The notes beneath the pieces were generated by a model. The model had not been told where the DNA came from. It did not search any database and worked only from the letters and a program-made list of their open reading frames with translations. From Gloeopeniophorella convolvens (lineage: Eukaryota > Basidiomycota > Agaricomycetes > Russulales), in the NCBI GenBank assembly GCA_022496205.1, contig WTXD01000187.1, positions 1-19,716 on the forward strand: a DNA stretch of 19,716 bases, in the 5' to 3' direction. How positions within the stretch are numbered: the stretch's first letter is position 1; each line of letters opens with the position of its first letter. Positions 1 through 10,363 of this stretch are shown here, one piece after another. A program made the position numbers and the translations under genes.

Positions 1-196
1 TGATAGCGTTGAGGGATGAGTGCTGCGGGACATCGGAGAAGTAGACTTGCGCGGAGGGTGTGACTGCGTGCAGGTGACGTAGCCTAAAGCTTAGTGCATT
101 GCGAGGCTGGACCCTAGGGCTTTCAAAGAATTTTGTGGGGAAAAATGAGATGAAGATGGGGAAGAGGAGGTTGACTAGCGAGGTCGGGAGGAGCAT
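1..196 (-). CDS. 5' end of an unidentified gene with hydrophobic N-terminus (partial)
   Basis: A minus-strand frame opens with ATG at 196-194 and stays open for 65 codons to the window edge. The first 20 residues are strongly hydrophobic (MLLPTSLVNLLFPIFISFFP), as in a signal peptide or signal anchor. They are followed by a basic, protein-like stretch containing ALSFRLRHLHAV and AQVYFSDVP. The LRH..HAV..(A)-V.F.DV pattern reminds me of the N-terminus of fungal Atg15-type vacuolar/autophagic lipases, but this is recollection, not an alignment, and the catalytic part lies outside the window. A G at -3 supports the start; another ATG five bases upstream is out of frame and stops after eight codons. 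The gene is divergent from the DUF6535 gene at 752. It could also be a chance open frame. Confidence 0.4.
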   Translation of the reverse strand, partial: MLLPTSLVNLLFPIFISFFPTKFFESPRVQPRNALSFRLRHLHAVTPSAQVYFSDVPQHSSLNAI

Positions 197-751
197 GGCA
201 TTTGGGGAGGCACAAATCCAGAGTTGGACTCCTCAAGTTGGACTTCGATGACGATAGAGGGAGATAGGCGCCGGAGGCACGGGTCAACCGCCCCGACCTC
301 GGCCCGGCCGGATGCCACTGCCTTGGATGATTCCCGGTCCTCTCCTGGCAAAATCCTCCAGAGTCGTCACGTAGCGTCGGGCAGTGTCACTATTTCCCAG
401 TACTTATCCCAGCGTGCAATAATAGCCCAGGGTGGTGATAGCCCTGTCTCGGGATCCGGTGTACTACGCGACAAATCCCCGGACCCTCCTGCGCCTCAAC
501 TCGGCACCACCAGTCGACCATGGCACACAGTGACAGCTCCTTCAATCAACCAAATACGGCTAGCGTCCCCAAATTTACTGCCGTTCGCCTGGTAATTTGA
601 ACGTCTTGGGAATTAGCGCACTATGTATGACAATTTATCATGCACCGCAACCAGGGACCGGCGGTACGAACACAGGCACTATTATCCTCGTCTGACGCTA
701 CTTCAACCACAGAGCGTTAGTCAATCTAGCCGCACTCCCAACTGGTCCAAG
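197..751. other. Intergenic region between divergent genes
   Basis: This 555-base stretch lies between the minus-strand partial gene and the DUF6535 gene. An open frame at 224-595 (+) has low-complexity, Ser/Pro/Arg-rich translation with no recognisable motif and no splice link to the next gene, so I do not call it. The frame of DUF6535 exon 1 stays open upstream to an ATG at 623, so part of this stretch may be coding or 5' leader. It probably holds both promoters; I see no clear TATA box. Confidence 0.4.
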
Positions 752-2826
752 ATGAGCCAGAGCACTAGACTGGGACTTTTCGCAGAACTCAGCGACGATT
801 CGTCGAGGGAATCCTTGAATCTGGGTACGTGTTCGTGAATTTGATTCACGACTATGACTGAAACCACCCCTCGTTTTCAGGTTCTCGGCAAGCTTTCGAG
901 TACCCTATGCAGCGGATGCTCTCTCAAGGACCACTTCAGGAGCCAGGGAAGGGATACAGCGATGGATCAGGCGCACTCTTCTCTATGTACCTCGAGCGGG
1001 CGGAAGAGGAGGACAGAAGGATGGTTGAGAGTTGGAAAGGAGACGCGGAAGGCATCCTGGTTTTCGTGCGTCTTTGACATGTTCTGCGATTGCCTGTGCT
1101 CATTTCTCTTGGGTAGACTGGTCTTTTCTCCGCAGCGGTGGCAACGTTCCTTGGAAACACGTATCAAAGCCTACAGCTGAACTCACAAGATGCCTCGGCT
1201 TTCTACCTCGCACACCTATACCAACGTACTGTTGCCGAAAACGGGACTCAGGTCTCTATTCCCTCGACGCTTTTGGACCCATCCTCCTTTTCTCCTCCGA
1301 CATCCAGCGTCTGGGTCAACACGTTATGGTTCCTCAGCCTTGTGATGAGCCTGACGTGTGCCCTGCTGGCAACCATGCTGCAACAGTGGGCACGGCGCTA
1401 CCTGCGCGTAACCCAGACGCGGTATCAACCATACAAGAGGGCACGCATACGTTCATTCTTCGCTGAAGGTGTCAAGAAATTTCACGTGCCCTGGGCTGTG
1501 GAAGCGCTTCCAGCCCTCCTCCATATCTCAGTGTTCCTGTTTTATGCAGGCCTCTGCATCTTCCTATTCGGCATCAACCTCACTGTCTTCGGGTTCGTCG
1601 TATCATGGGTTACGCTGTGCGCGTCCCTGTATTTCGCCATCACCTTAATGCCCATGGTCTTCTCCGACAGTCCGTACCACACACCTTTCTCAACCCTCGC
1701 ATGGACCTTGTCCATAAGCATCTTCCAACTGCTTCTACATATAGTGCAAGCCCTGTCCCGCATCCTGTCAAACTGTGTCTACGGGGTCAAGAGGTCAGAA
1801 AGTTCCCGCGATTGGAGGCACATCACCCTCACCCAACGTCTGGCGCTCGGAATGGTCAGGATAGCAGAGTTCGCCGCAATGTGCCTTCCCCCGAGCATCG
1901 ACAGCCGAGCACTGGCATCCACTTATGATTCTTTGGAGGAAGATCACGAAATGGAGCAATTCCTCGCTGGCATTCCGGGGTTTCTCAACTCGACAGCCGT
2001 AAACGAGCCTAAAGTCGTACTTGCAGAATTCGAAAAGTTCGCATATCGCAACACTCTCGGATATGAAATCACATCGCTTGTCGCCCGTTCCCTCCACGCT
2101 GGCCTTTTGACCGGTCCCGCTCGACGGCGGCGCTTCGAAGTTTGCTTCAAAGCGGTTTCTCTTGTCGTTCCGACGTTGTTCAACTCAGCGGAGCTCCGTG
2201 GCGCCAATGAAGTGGACCTATTGGCCCTCTACGAGGAATTCAGCGATTCCCCGGACCTGGATGTTGCGTGGGCCGCTCAGTGTATGGCCACTCGGGCTGT
2301 GTGCGGGGCAACGGAGAGTGGTTTACAGAAGCTCATCCCCATTCTTGAGCGATCCTCCGCGTCGACTCGGAAGCCGCTCCACCCCTACTTCAACTCTAAT
2401 TCGCGGCCTGTGGACGTCAAGGCCGCGTATTTCCTCCATTTCCTCCGCCATACAGTTCTACGCAACCTCGATACCCTACCCAATGAGAAGCGCGCGACAG
2501 CCATCGACTTCACACTCGCGTTGGCTTCAGTTCCGATGCAGGACGCCTCCCCCCAACTTCGACAAGAATTCTGCAAGCTGTGGAACGAGATGGCGAGACG
2601 GCACTCACGATGGAACAACAGCTTCATACAGCGTGTCCTCGCACGGCTCACCCCTGCGTATCAAGACTTACATGCTGGAACCGAGTCCTTGCCGCCATCT
2701 TTCTCCATGCAAACAACGTACAAGAAACTCATCACCATTCCTGTCTCCTCCTATCCATTGTGCGCTGAGGATGCCCACCACGCATACACTTCGTCGCCTT
2801 CGGACCCGAGCCTTAGCCATTCTTGA
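752..2826 (+). CDS. DUF6535 domain multi-pass membrane protein (intact)
   Basis: Exons 752-824, 881-1065 and 1117-2826 join in frame to about 655 residues. Introns are 56 bp (GTACGT...TTTTCAG) and 51 bp (GTGCGT...GGGTAG). The joins recreate the family core: FSMYLERAEEEDRRMVESW, then GDAEGILVF|TGLFSAAVATFLG across intron 2. DUF6535 (about residues 60-270) has hydrophobic segments near 83-103, 152-175, 217-240 and 243-265. The conserved LLATMLQQWARRYLRVTQ lies between the second and third. The rest is a helical, soluble-looking region containing FLAGIPGFLNS, typical of the family. The function of DUF6535 is unknown; it is abundant in Agaricomycetes. The start is uncertain: ATG 752 has A at -3, while an in-frame ATG at 623 would add 43 residues. 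A decayed paralogue lies at 5641. Confidence 0.88.
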
Positions 2827-3296
2827 GTTCTCCAGATGACGGTCATACCTTGGCATGGTCACCCTAATGACAGTCGTCTGCATTCTCGCCACACGTCCGC
2901 GTATTCGGTCACATCGTCCCACATGATACACGATCTCCCGTACATTTGCTGCTTGCTATCGCGGAAAGATTGCTCTGCGGTGGCAGTACTTCTACCTCAT
3001 CCTCCTTGGATTGTTTCCGTTGTCTTTAATACGCAGAGTCGTTCGAAACCAGGCTATACGAGCGGTAATTCAAAGCATTTTGCTAATACTTCGCTTTGGC
3101 GCGTTGAGCGACCGCCAGATAGATCATAGCACTTCCACAAACTGAATATGGGAAAGTAATGACCAATAGATGGTGGGTAGGGCGAGGTCCGAGACATGCC
3201 GAGCTTGTCCGTGTGCTCCTATATGTACTAAGCAGTACCTGAAACTATCAATGCCAGGTCAACGTCCTAGGTGTTGAGTCGTTATATGAACGACCG
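2827..3296. other. Convergent intergenic region
   Basis: This stretch lies between the 3' end of the plus-strand DUF6535 gene and the 3' end of the minus-strand F-box gene. A short open frame at 2836-3129 (+) has no family-like features. I see no RNA gene or mobile element; it presumably carries both 3' untranslated regions. Confidence 0.5.
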
Positions 3297-5032
3297 TCAT
3301 AAGCCTCCCTTGCTCGAACTGCGCCAGGATCGTGAGGGACTGGGAATCCAATCGGGGACCACCAAAGTACGCACCACCATGCCGACGATTCTCTCGTCAT
3401 CAATGACGATTTCGTCATAGTCGTAAGTCTCCTCGCTCGTCATCTCGCAGTACGGGAGCGAGGACACGATGTCGTCTCTAAAGGTGTCGCCTCTCTCCAC
3501 CGTGCTGGGACCCATGAAAATTTTGAGCCTGTCGTTTTCGCGTGATGGATCCTGGCTCAGAGCCAAGGCATGGCGAAGGCGCCTGGGGTGGAAGTCACGT
3601 ATTTTGATACGGCTCGGCTCTTCATCGTCGCTCGCGTCCAGCGGCATTGGTATCCGCGAGCCGCTCGGTTGTATATGGGGGGCAATCCCGTCATTAGATA
3701 GTTCGAGACATCGTGTCGCAGAAGGGCCCCATGAATCCCACAGGAAAGTCTGGCCGCCTCCACGAGACGCATACTCACAAAGCGACCTACGACGCATAAA
3801 TATAGCGAGCTGAGGTGGGCTTCCAAGAGTGTACTCTATGACGAAGCACAACATGGACTCGTTTGGATCGCTGGCGAAGGGGATAAGACATGAGTCCTCC
3901 GGGGGCGTCTCCTCTGATACAGAGATCGCGTCTCCTGTACACGTAGCCCAGCCGTGTAAATCCTCGTGTTGCAGTGGCGGTAGAGAAAGCACGCAGAGCG
4001 TCTCAAGATTAGGGGTATCGCCCGAGGTGATATTGCATAGTTCTAGGGCATGGTCGCGTTTCTGGATGAGGACTAAAGATGTTTCCGAGAGGAACATGAC
4101 TTCGGGAAAGTAGGTACGGGATGGGCTGCGACGAAGCTGGTCAACTGTGAGAGTGTGCTCCGGCTGATACTGAAGCGTCGAACACGTACAGAATAGAAAG
4201 TGCCAGTTTTCCAGAACACAAGAAATATTTCGTCTGGTATTTGACTGTCGTTCTGACAAGCCACGACTACCATGCGATCGCCCAGGATCCTTGCTTTCAG
4301 GTAATACCAAATCCCTGCGCCCGGAGCAAGCGGAATCTCAATGATCGGGTTCGTAGCTAGGGGGTGATCGACTTGCGTGCCAGAGAGGGTCAATAAGCGG
4401 ATGCGTATAATGATGGCGGGAGGAGATTGATTCGATGACGAGGAATTGTCTTGCCTACATGACGGCCATCAGTCAGTCGGAGTATAACCTCAATCGCTTA
4501 GCCATGAAAGTACTCACAGAGATACGACCGCTAATAGATCCATGTTAAACACAACCTCGAGTCTTTGCACTAAGCCGTCCTCGACACGGACCACGTTGTC
4601 GAATCCAACCGCGCCGTGAAGATACGGCACTGGTGAGGGGATAAGGTCTGTATGTGCATGAAGCGAAGGGTAACCATCCGTTGTAATGAGAAAGCGTCCA
4701 TTTCGCGATGATGCGGTGAAACGGTTTGAAGGAGCATCTCCGAGGTTGACGACCATGCGTAGATTAAACATAGGGATATCTAGATTCCCCCAGGTCTTCG
4801 ACCAGAGGCGCAACTTCTCCAAGCGCTCCGGATAGCTGAATCCGGGAAGTAGTGGATCGTGTACTCCGGCTTGTTCTAATTCCTTGAGATATTGCAACTC
4901 GGCAGAACCATTTACGATCGCATTGAGACGGCGGCATGATAACTCACACGAAATAATGTCCTTGGCAGAAGGAAGTGAAGAGAGAATGTGAGCTAGAATC
5001 TCCGGGGACAGGGTAAGAAGGGAATATGGCAT
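3297..5032 (-). CDS. F-box protein, Agaricomycete type
   Basis: Exons 5032-4518, 4454-4190 and 4136-3297 join to about 539 residues. Intron 1 (63 bp) has GTGAGT and CATGTAG. Intron 2 (53 bp, GTACGT...GACCAG) is required because the frame changes between FLVFWKTGTFYS and TYFPEVMFLSETSLVL. The N-terminus is an F-box (about residues 5-50: LSPEILAHILSSLP, then ISCELSCRRLNAIV), the Skp1-binding module of SCF ubiquitin ligases. Downstream are landmarks common to Agaricomycete F-box proteins: the WKTG motif, WDSWGPSATRCLE, a DFHP segment, VSSLPYCEMTSEE, and DEIVIDDERIVGM near the C-terminus. The C-terminal part probably forms a beta-propeller-like substrate-binding region, but I see no clear WD or Kelch repeats. 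The substrate is unknown. Known for the family: nuclear/cytosolic substrate adaptors, strongly expanded in mushrooms. Confidence 0.85.
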
Positions 5033-5640
5033 GTTGACGTCTCTGGTATTTCCACTCGCTTGTGATGCGGGTAGGACCTGCCTGGCAGTGGACTTGAGCA
5101 GGACTCCTCACTGGCGACACAGTGACCGTGTTTGAGTCGTGTGCGCCATCCAACCGGGCGTCCGGCGTTTGCCCGCGGAGTTTGTCGTTCGGAACGCTCA
5201 TTGCGTGGACGATTCCGCCCTGGGGCCTGCACAGACCTGCACAGACCAGGGCCACCATGCGCCATGTCAACACAGTCGCTCCAGCACTTCAAGCTCTGGT
5301 CACCGCGCGGGAGCAGGCATGTTACCTGCGCTGTGGTTAACTGCCTCTTCCCATACTTCAAGAAAGCTGCAAATCCCAACATCAACTAGCTTGTCATGAA
5401 CTGCGACATTGAGCTCGGTAATAATGGGCCCGGGGAGCTTGCAATCAGACTGGTCACTGGTGCTACCTCAGAATCAGGTGCGAGAATTTTCACCATTGTT
5501 TTCCTTCAATATGACAAGTATTTTACCCAGGAAAACACGTTTCTTCTTCTCACCCACCTCCGCGAGCATCTGGGTCAGCTGCGCAGACAGACGCAAACTT
5601 CAGTAACGAATCAAGTCTACTAAGTACTCTCCATGTACTT
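5033..5640. other. Intergenic region upstream of the F-box gene and the DUF6535 pseudogene
   Basis: This stretch contains the F-box promoter. Several overlapping open frames of 65-130 codons exist on both strands (for example 5122-5399 and 5396-5623) but none shows a family motif or a sensible splice partner. I could not find here a counterpart of the first exon of the intact DUF6535 gene, so homology between the two copies seems to begin at about 5630. Confidence 0.45.
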
Positions 5641-7027
5641 GGAACGAGCCGGAGAAGAGGGCAAGAAAATGGTGGAGAGTTGGACAGGAGATGCGGACAG
5701 CATCCTCGTTTCGTGCGCCACTTTGATTTGAATCCATGACTTACCTATTGACCGAGTACCTCAGACCGGCCTGTTTCTCGGCGGCCGTTGCAATGTTCCT
5801 CGGGAACACGTACCCGAGCCTTCAGCTCAACTCACAAGACGCGTCAGTTTCCTATCTATCGCGAATCTATCAACGGTCAGCGGCCCAAGATGGCGTACAA
5901 GTCACTTTCCCTCTAGAATTTTTGATCCATCTACATTCACACCGTCTACATTTGCTGTGTGGCCAACACCCTGTGGTTTCTCAGCCTTGTCATTAGTCCG
6001 ACCTGCGCTCTGTTGGCAACAATGCCTCAACAATGGACTAGACGTTACCTCCGCGTGACCCAGCCACACTATCAACTGTACAAACGAGCGCACATACGTA
6101 CATTCTTCGCTGAAGGTGTCACGAAGTTCTGTATTCACTGGGCAGTTGAAATCCTCCCGGCCTTGCTCCATTTGTCGGGTTTCCTCGTCTACACCAGCCT
6201 CGTTACATTCTCTTTACCATCAACCTCACTGTCCAGGATCGTTATCTCATGGGTGTCGCTGTGTGCGTCTCTTTATCTGATGTAATCACAGCGATGCCAG
6301 TTGCATTCCCCGACAGCCCAAACTACACCCTTCTTTCGACATCGACGTGGACCATCTCCCTCAGCGCTCTCCAATCATTTCTCTCATCGACTCTCGCTAT
6401 CATCTCACTTACGCAGCCTTCGAGCCCGACCGCGGATCGGATCGACCAGGATTCCTTTTAGGTCTCGCCCCGTTAGCGCCTGGACCGAGACGAAGACCGT
6501 GAAGGGTTCCTTGACGGCATCCCAGGACTTTTTGTCGAACCAGATACCGACCATATCCCCGACTTGAGAAAAGCATTGGAGCCGTCGGCCATCTCGGCCA
6601 TCGACAGGCTCCTCGCGACATATTCAAGTGGCTTTCTGCACAAACCGCAGTTGAAGCGCCGTCTCGCTGCGTGTGCAGGGGCTATCTGGCGCTTCCCCGC
6701 GTCGGCGGAGCATCGTTTCAGGGCGATTCGGAGGCAGTGGGACCAGACGGGCGGTTCTCGACGCATACGGCGAGGGCCAAGACGGCATCGCGCTGGCTGT
6801 CGCGGCCAAGTTCTCGTCCGAGTCACTTTCTTTGCTGCACCAGATATTCAAGAATGTCAGTCCTCCGCCAGCTGGCCCCATCCATGCAGGAAAATCGCCG
6901 ACGGAGAAAGTCAAGGAGATTCTCTATTCCATCTGCGGAGGTCTCGATGCGTCGAACGCCCCAGTGGCGGGCGCGGTTCGTCGACGGCGCTCAAGTTTTC
7001 GAAGCCTTTCCGACCTTATTCAATGAC
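5641..7027 (+). pseudogene. Decayed DUF6535 paralogue
   Basis: The sequence parallels the intact copy at 881-2000. YLERAGEEGKKMVESW corresponds to YLERAEEEDRRMVESW, FSAAVAMFLGNTYPSLQLNS to FSAAVATFLGNTYQSLQLNS, and LLATMPQQWTRRYLRVTQ to LLATMLQQWARRYLRVTQ. The frame is broken repeatedly: one base is missing before the intron (near 5720) and one T is extra after it (near 5788). Losses follow near 5920 and 5955, small indels near 6205-6290, and another shift near 6750. From about 6480 the frame reads RDEDREGFLDGIPG, the IPGF landmark of the family, then a helical region ending near 7025. This half does not resemble the C-terminal half of the intact copy. Introns cannot plausibly explain so many shifts inside the conserved membrane core. 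The exact ends are uncertain. Confidence 0.83.
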
Positions 7028-7348
7028 AGCGGGCCGTGGACTAAGGTCATTGCTCCCGTTATGGCCGTTATAAATCTTCCAGGTTGCAAGAGAGCCTCGC
7101 GGACAAGTTTCCCGCGCACAGCGGGTAGTTTATCTAACCCTGCAGGTGGCATACCTGGAACGCGACTAGGCGAGTTTATGTGCACTAGCGACTGAAACAC
7201 TGCGCAACCAGATATGGGACGGGGTAGACTGTTACAGAATTTTCATGTGCGTACAGATGACAAGTGCTCGATAACAATGGTCATAGTAAATGAGGATGCA
7301 AATACGAAAGCGTAAAATATGTCGGTCCAGCTTGAGCGTGGCAGGGCG

Positions 7349-9826
7349 TTACTCTGATCCTGACGACGGCTGCGAGCTGCCCGAAGCTATCTCGTCGCCG
7401 TCTCCCAACGAGGGTTCGCTCATGAGTATGGAGCTGTCGGGTGAGCTCAGGCTCATCTGGGGAGGTAGACTGGGTATGGACGACCGAAGCGACCCAGGGG
7501 GCATGAGCCACCTGCGGGCTGCGAAGGGATTTTCACCACTTGAACTCGAGTCTGACTCCCGTTTGCGCTTGCGATTTTTACTTTCCGAGGGGCTCAAGTG
7601 GCTCTCTTCACAGTCTTGACTGGCGTCGTCGTCGATATCCCAAGGAGATGCCAAGTGACGCTCCAGGATATCCAACAAAGCTGTTGAACATTGGAGGGTC
7701 TCTTTCGCCTGCTGAACCAGGGGGTCTTTTGCTCTTAGAGCTTCGATCTTGTGCCGTGCCTTGGGGTCAGTTTCGATTTCTTGCTCCATATGGCGGTAGA
7801 AATTCGAGAAAAGACAACGCATATCTTCGATGATATCGACGCAAGGTGTCTCCACGAAGTCACCGATCTTGCGATATGTCAAAGTGCCGCGGTTGAGACA
7901 GACCCACTTCCCAGCACCTCCCGTGATGGTCTTGCAAGAGTGGTTCCAGGCGTGTTGGTCAAATACTTGCTTGGCAGCCTGTAGGATATCTTCGGCTTGT
8001 GATGACATGCAGCTCCGGTACCGAATAACTTGATACAAGAGCACCCAAAAGAACGACTCCAAGTCATCCTGAAGTTCGTGTGGCTTAGACGTGGGATACA
8101 TCAAAAGACCCATTGATATGAACTGCCATGTCCCCTAAGCCGCACCAATTCAACCAATTTTAGCGTATGAGAGATACGACACTCACGGTGCGTGCCATGC
8201 GTCTGGGTATCCCTTGGGCATTGATTGATAGCTTCTTCGAAAGGTCCCAGTCAATGAGGATTCCCTTTCCACCTTCGGTGATGAGTATATTGCCCGCGCT
8301 CACATCCCGATGCAGGATCTTGGCCTGCTTATAGGCCACGCTGTGAGCTATAGTTTCTCCGCCTCATTAACTCGAACCGAAAGGAGATAGACTAGGGACT
8401 CACCAACGATGGCATCTCTGATCGCTTCACATAGTTGCCGGGTCGACTTGAAATGGTTCAGCGGCTTCCCGACGGTATTCAAGACCAGGCGGTAGTGCAC
8501 ATAAGGTTCAACCCGAGGGTTCCCTGGGCACCACTCTACTCGACCGGCAACTCTGAGGAAGTCCTGCGTACGGGTTCTTTGGAATTTCGTTGACGTCCTG
8601 AGTCCAATGCTCAAAGGAACGTCGCCAGCTCGCCCAAGCTGTGCGATATTTGGCACCTTGGCTGCCCCGAGCTCGCGATATATGTCGCCCTCCTTTTGGA
8701 TCCCTGGCAGATCGAGGCGCCAGAAATCCTTCAGATAGCATAGCTCGCCTGATGCAAGATCATAGGCAATGTAACCAAAGGTGGCGCGGCCCACCAGGGT
8801 ATCGGTGGCCCAGCTGGCGTCAGGGGCGATATAAGATCGTGATTCTCTGTCGCGGTCGTCGTCATCCCAGACGATGAACCGGTGGAGGGTGTGACTCTCA
8901 AGAGCTTCGAATCCCCGATGCGTCCGTAGTTTCGGCAGAGCTTGGGCAATCTTATCATCTGTTGCTGGGAGGACAGTGGGGTCGTGGCCTCGTTCGGTGG
9001 GCGAGAGATGATTGAACCTCCAAAAGAACTCGAAGAGCGTGTCCGGCTGTTTTTTCCAGTCGAATGGCTCTGTGTAGATAACGCCGCTGCGATCCCAGCG
9101 AAAAAGGCGACCAGTGTTGCTGAACAGGGCGATGGAAAAGGAAAACGTTCGAAATTGCAGTCGGTGGAGGGTGGAGGCGTATGAGATCATTTGACCGCAC
9201 ACCGTCCAGTAGGTGATATTGTATCGAACGTGGCTGATCTGGTCGTGTTTGGTCTTCTTCAAATCCGCCGGTGGGATGAAGAAATCTTCTTTAAGGCACA
9301 TGTTTTCGATCCAGAATTCGGTAGCGCGCCAGTCTGTCCCTGCACCCGGGCGATGACGAGAAAAGACAGAGATATCAGGCTTCAATTTTTTGCTAAGGCC
9401 TGGGGTGTGGACGCCCGCAGTGGTGTTCTCGAGCAACAGCCCGGGACAGAGACCAGAACCATGGATGGCTTGGATCTTCAGTTGAACGGTTAGTATACAA
9501 CCACGAGAACATAAGGCACTGCATACAAAACGCTTCTCCTGGCCCGAGGCAGACGTTCCGTCAAATGCGATCGTGTCCGTGGGGCGTGCAGTGGGCGCCT
9601 CCGGAACAAATTCTTCCAAAAACGCGTCAACTGGCATAGGCCCGACAAACTTATCACAGTTATCGAGTGTCATCTTGGCGTAGCGCTTTTTGGCAGCTGG
9701 CTCTTCTTCGTTAGGGTCTGAGGAATGCGCGGCGTCGTAGGTGACCTCCTTAATGAGGGGGGTAGTTTCAGAGAGGAGTTGCAGGAATGTGCTCCGAGTA
9801 CCAGGTGGAGTACTAGGATCAGCCAT
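7349..9826 (-). CDS. FunK1-type fungal protein kinase
   Basis: Exons 9826-9527, 9475-8404, 8347-8187 and 8134-7349 join to about 772 residues. Introns are 51, 56 and 52 bp; the first carries a perfect TACTAAC branch site. This is the FunK1 (fungal-specific kinase) architecture. The N-terminal region has PVDAFLEEFVP and a KPDISVF motif (residues 1-160). A first kinase-like segment contains YLKDFWRLDLPGIQKEGDIY. The catalytic loop HRDVSAGNIL starts near residue 470, then LIDWDLSKKL (Asp-Trp-Asp at about 490-492 where most kinases have Asp-Phe-Gly), ARTGTWQFIS and DDLESFFWVLLY. The catalytic loop is only complete after splicing exon 3. The C-terminus is Ser-rich with a basic KNRKRKRE patch near residue 700, a possible nuclear signal. 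HRD and metal-binding Asp are kept, so it may be active. Substrates are unknown. Confidence 0.92.
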
Positions 9827-10363
9827 ATTGTGAGCTGGGAACAGTGCGAACGGACGCAGGGAAGCGACTCACTCGTCAGAGCCTTAAAAAGCTTAAACGA
9901 TGCTTCTGGACATAAGGAGAGATGGCAGAGGAGACACAAAAATGTGGCTTGAGTGGGATTTGTTCAGATTGACACTTGCCGATACTTTGTTGCCACAAGT
10001 GAAGTTCTTGCCAAGTTCGGACCACCGGCGGAGCCACAAACTGCCACAAACCGCGACGCGTTGTGTCACGCGCATCACGTGCACTGGGTCGCGCTTGAGA
10101 AAAGACAACAGCGGGGCAGCTGCAGCTCCGACGACTCTGGCCCTGCAGACTGCGGCAGTAGTACCCCGCCATTCGAAACGTCCGACTTGTACATGCCTAT
10201 TCGCGATTCGCCCGAGATGCCCTGTATATTTCTTCATGGATCCTCTAATTGTGACCACTGCAAGCCTCGATCTAGGAGAGTGGATCAAGAACGCTAACTT
10301 CTAAGGCACTAACGTGTATGTTCTTGTTCTGTTCAGCACGGGGAATTGGGGTGAAGAGCTACA
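9827..10363. promoter_or_regulatory. Intergenic region with the FunK1 promoter
   Basis: Between the FunK1 start and the COQ9 stop (both minus strand). Open frames of about 130 codons run on both strands (9900-10304 + and 10288-9893 -), but their translations are Arg/Ser/Thr-rich without family features; I treat them as chance. A CACGTG palindrome, a possible bHLH-factor site, lies at 10076-10081, about 250 bases upstream of the FunK1 start. It is a candidate only. Confidence 0.4.

Noticed and set aside
224..595. 123-codon plus-strand open frame before the DUF6535 gene
   Set aside because: Biased Ser/Pro/Arg composition and no in-frame splice link to the DUF6535 exons.
4137..4189. Shorter intron (20-26 bp) in the F-box gene using the first AG after the donor
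   Set aside because: Too short for a spliceosomal intron; the 53-bp version ending in GACCAG restores the frame and has a normal length.
5396..5623. 75-codon open frame ahead of the DUF6535 pseudogene
   Set aside because: Considered as a first exon of the dead paralogue, but it shows no similarity to exon 1 of the intact copy.
9893..10304. Overlapping open frames of about 130 codons on both strands
   Set aside because: No recognisable motif, no splice partner, and position in the FunK1 promoter; long frames on both strands at once are expected by chance in GC-rich DNA.
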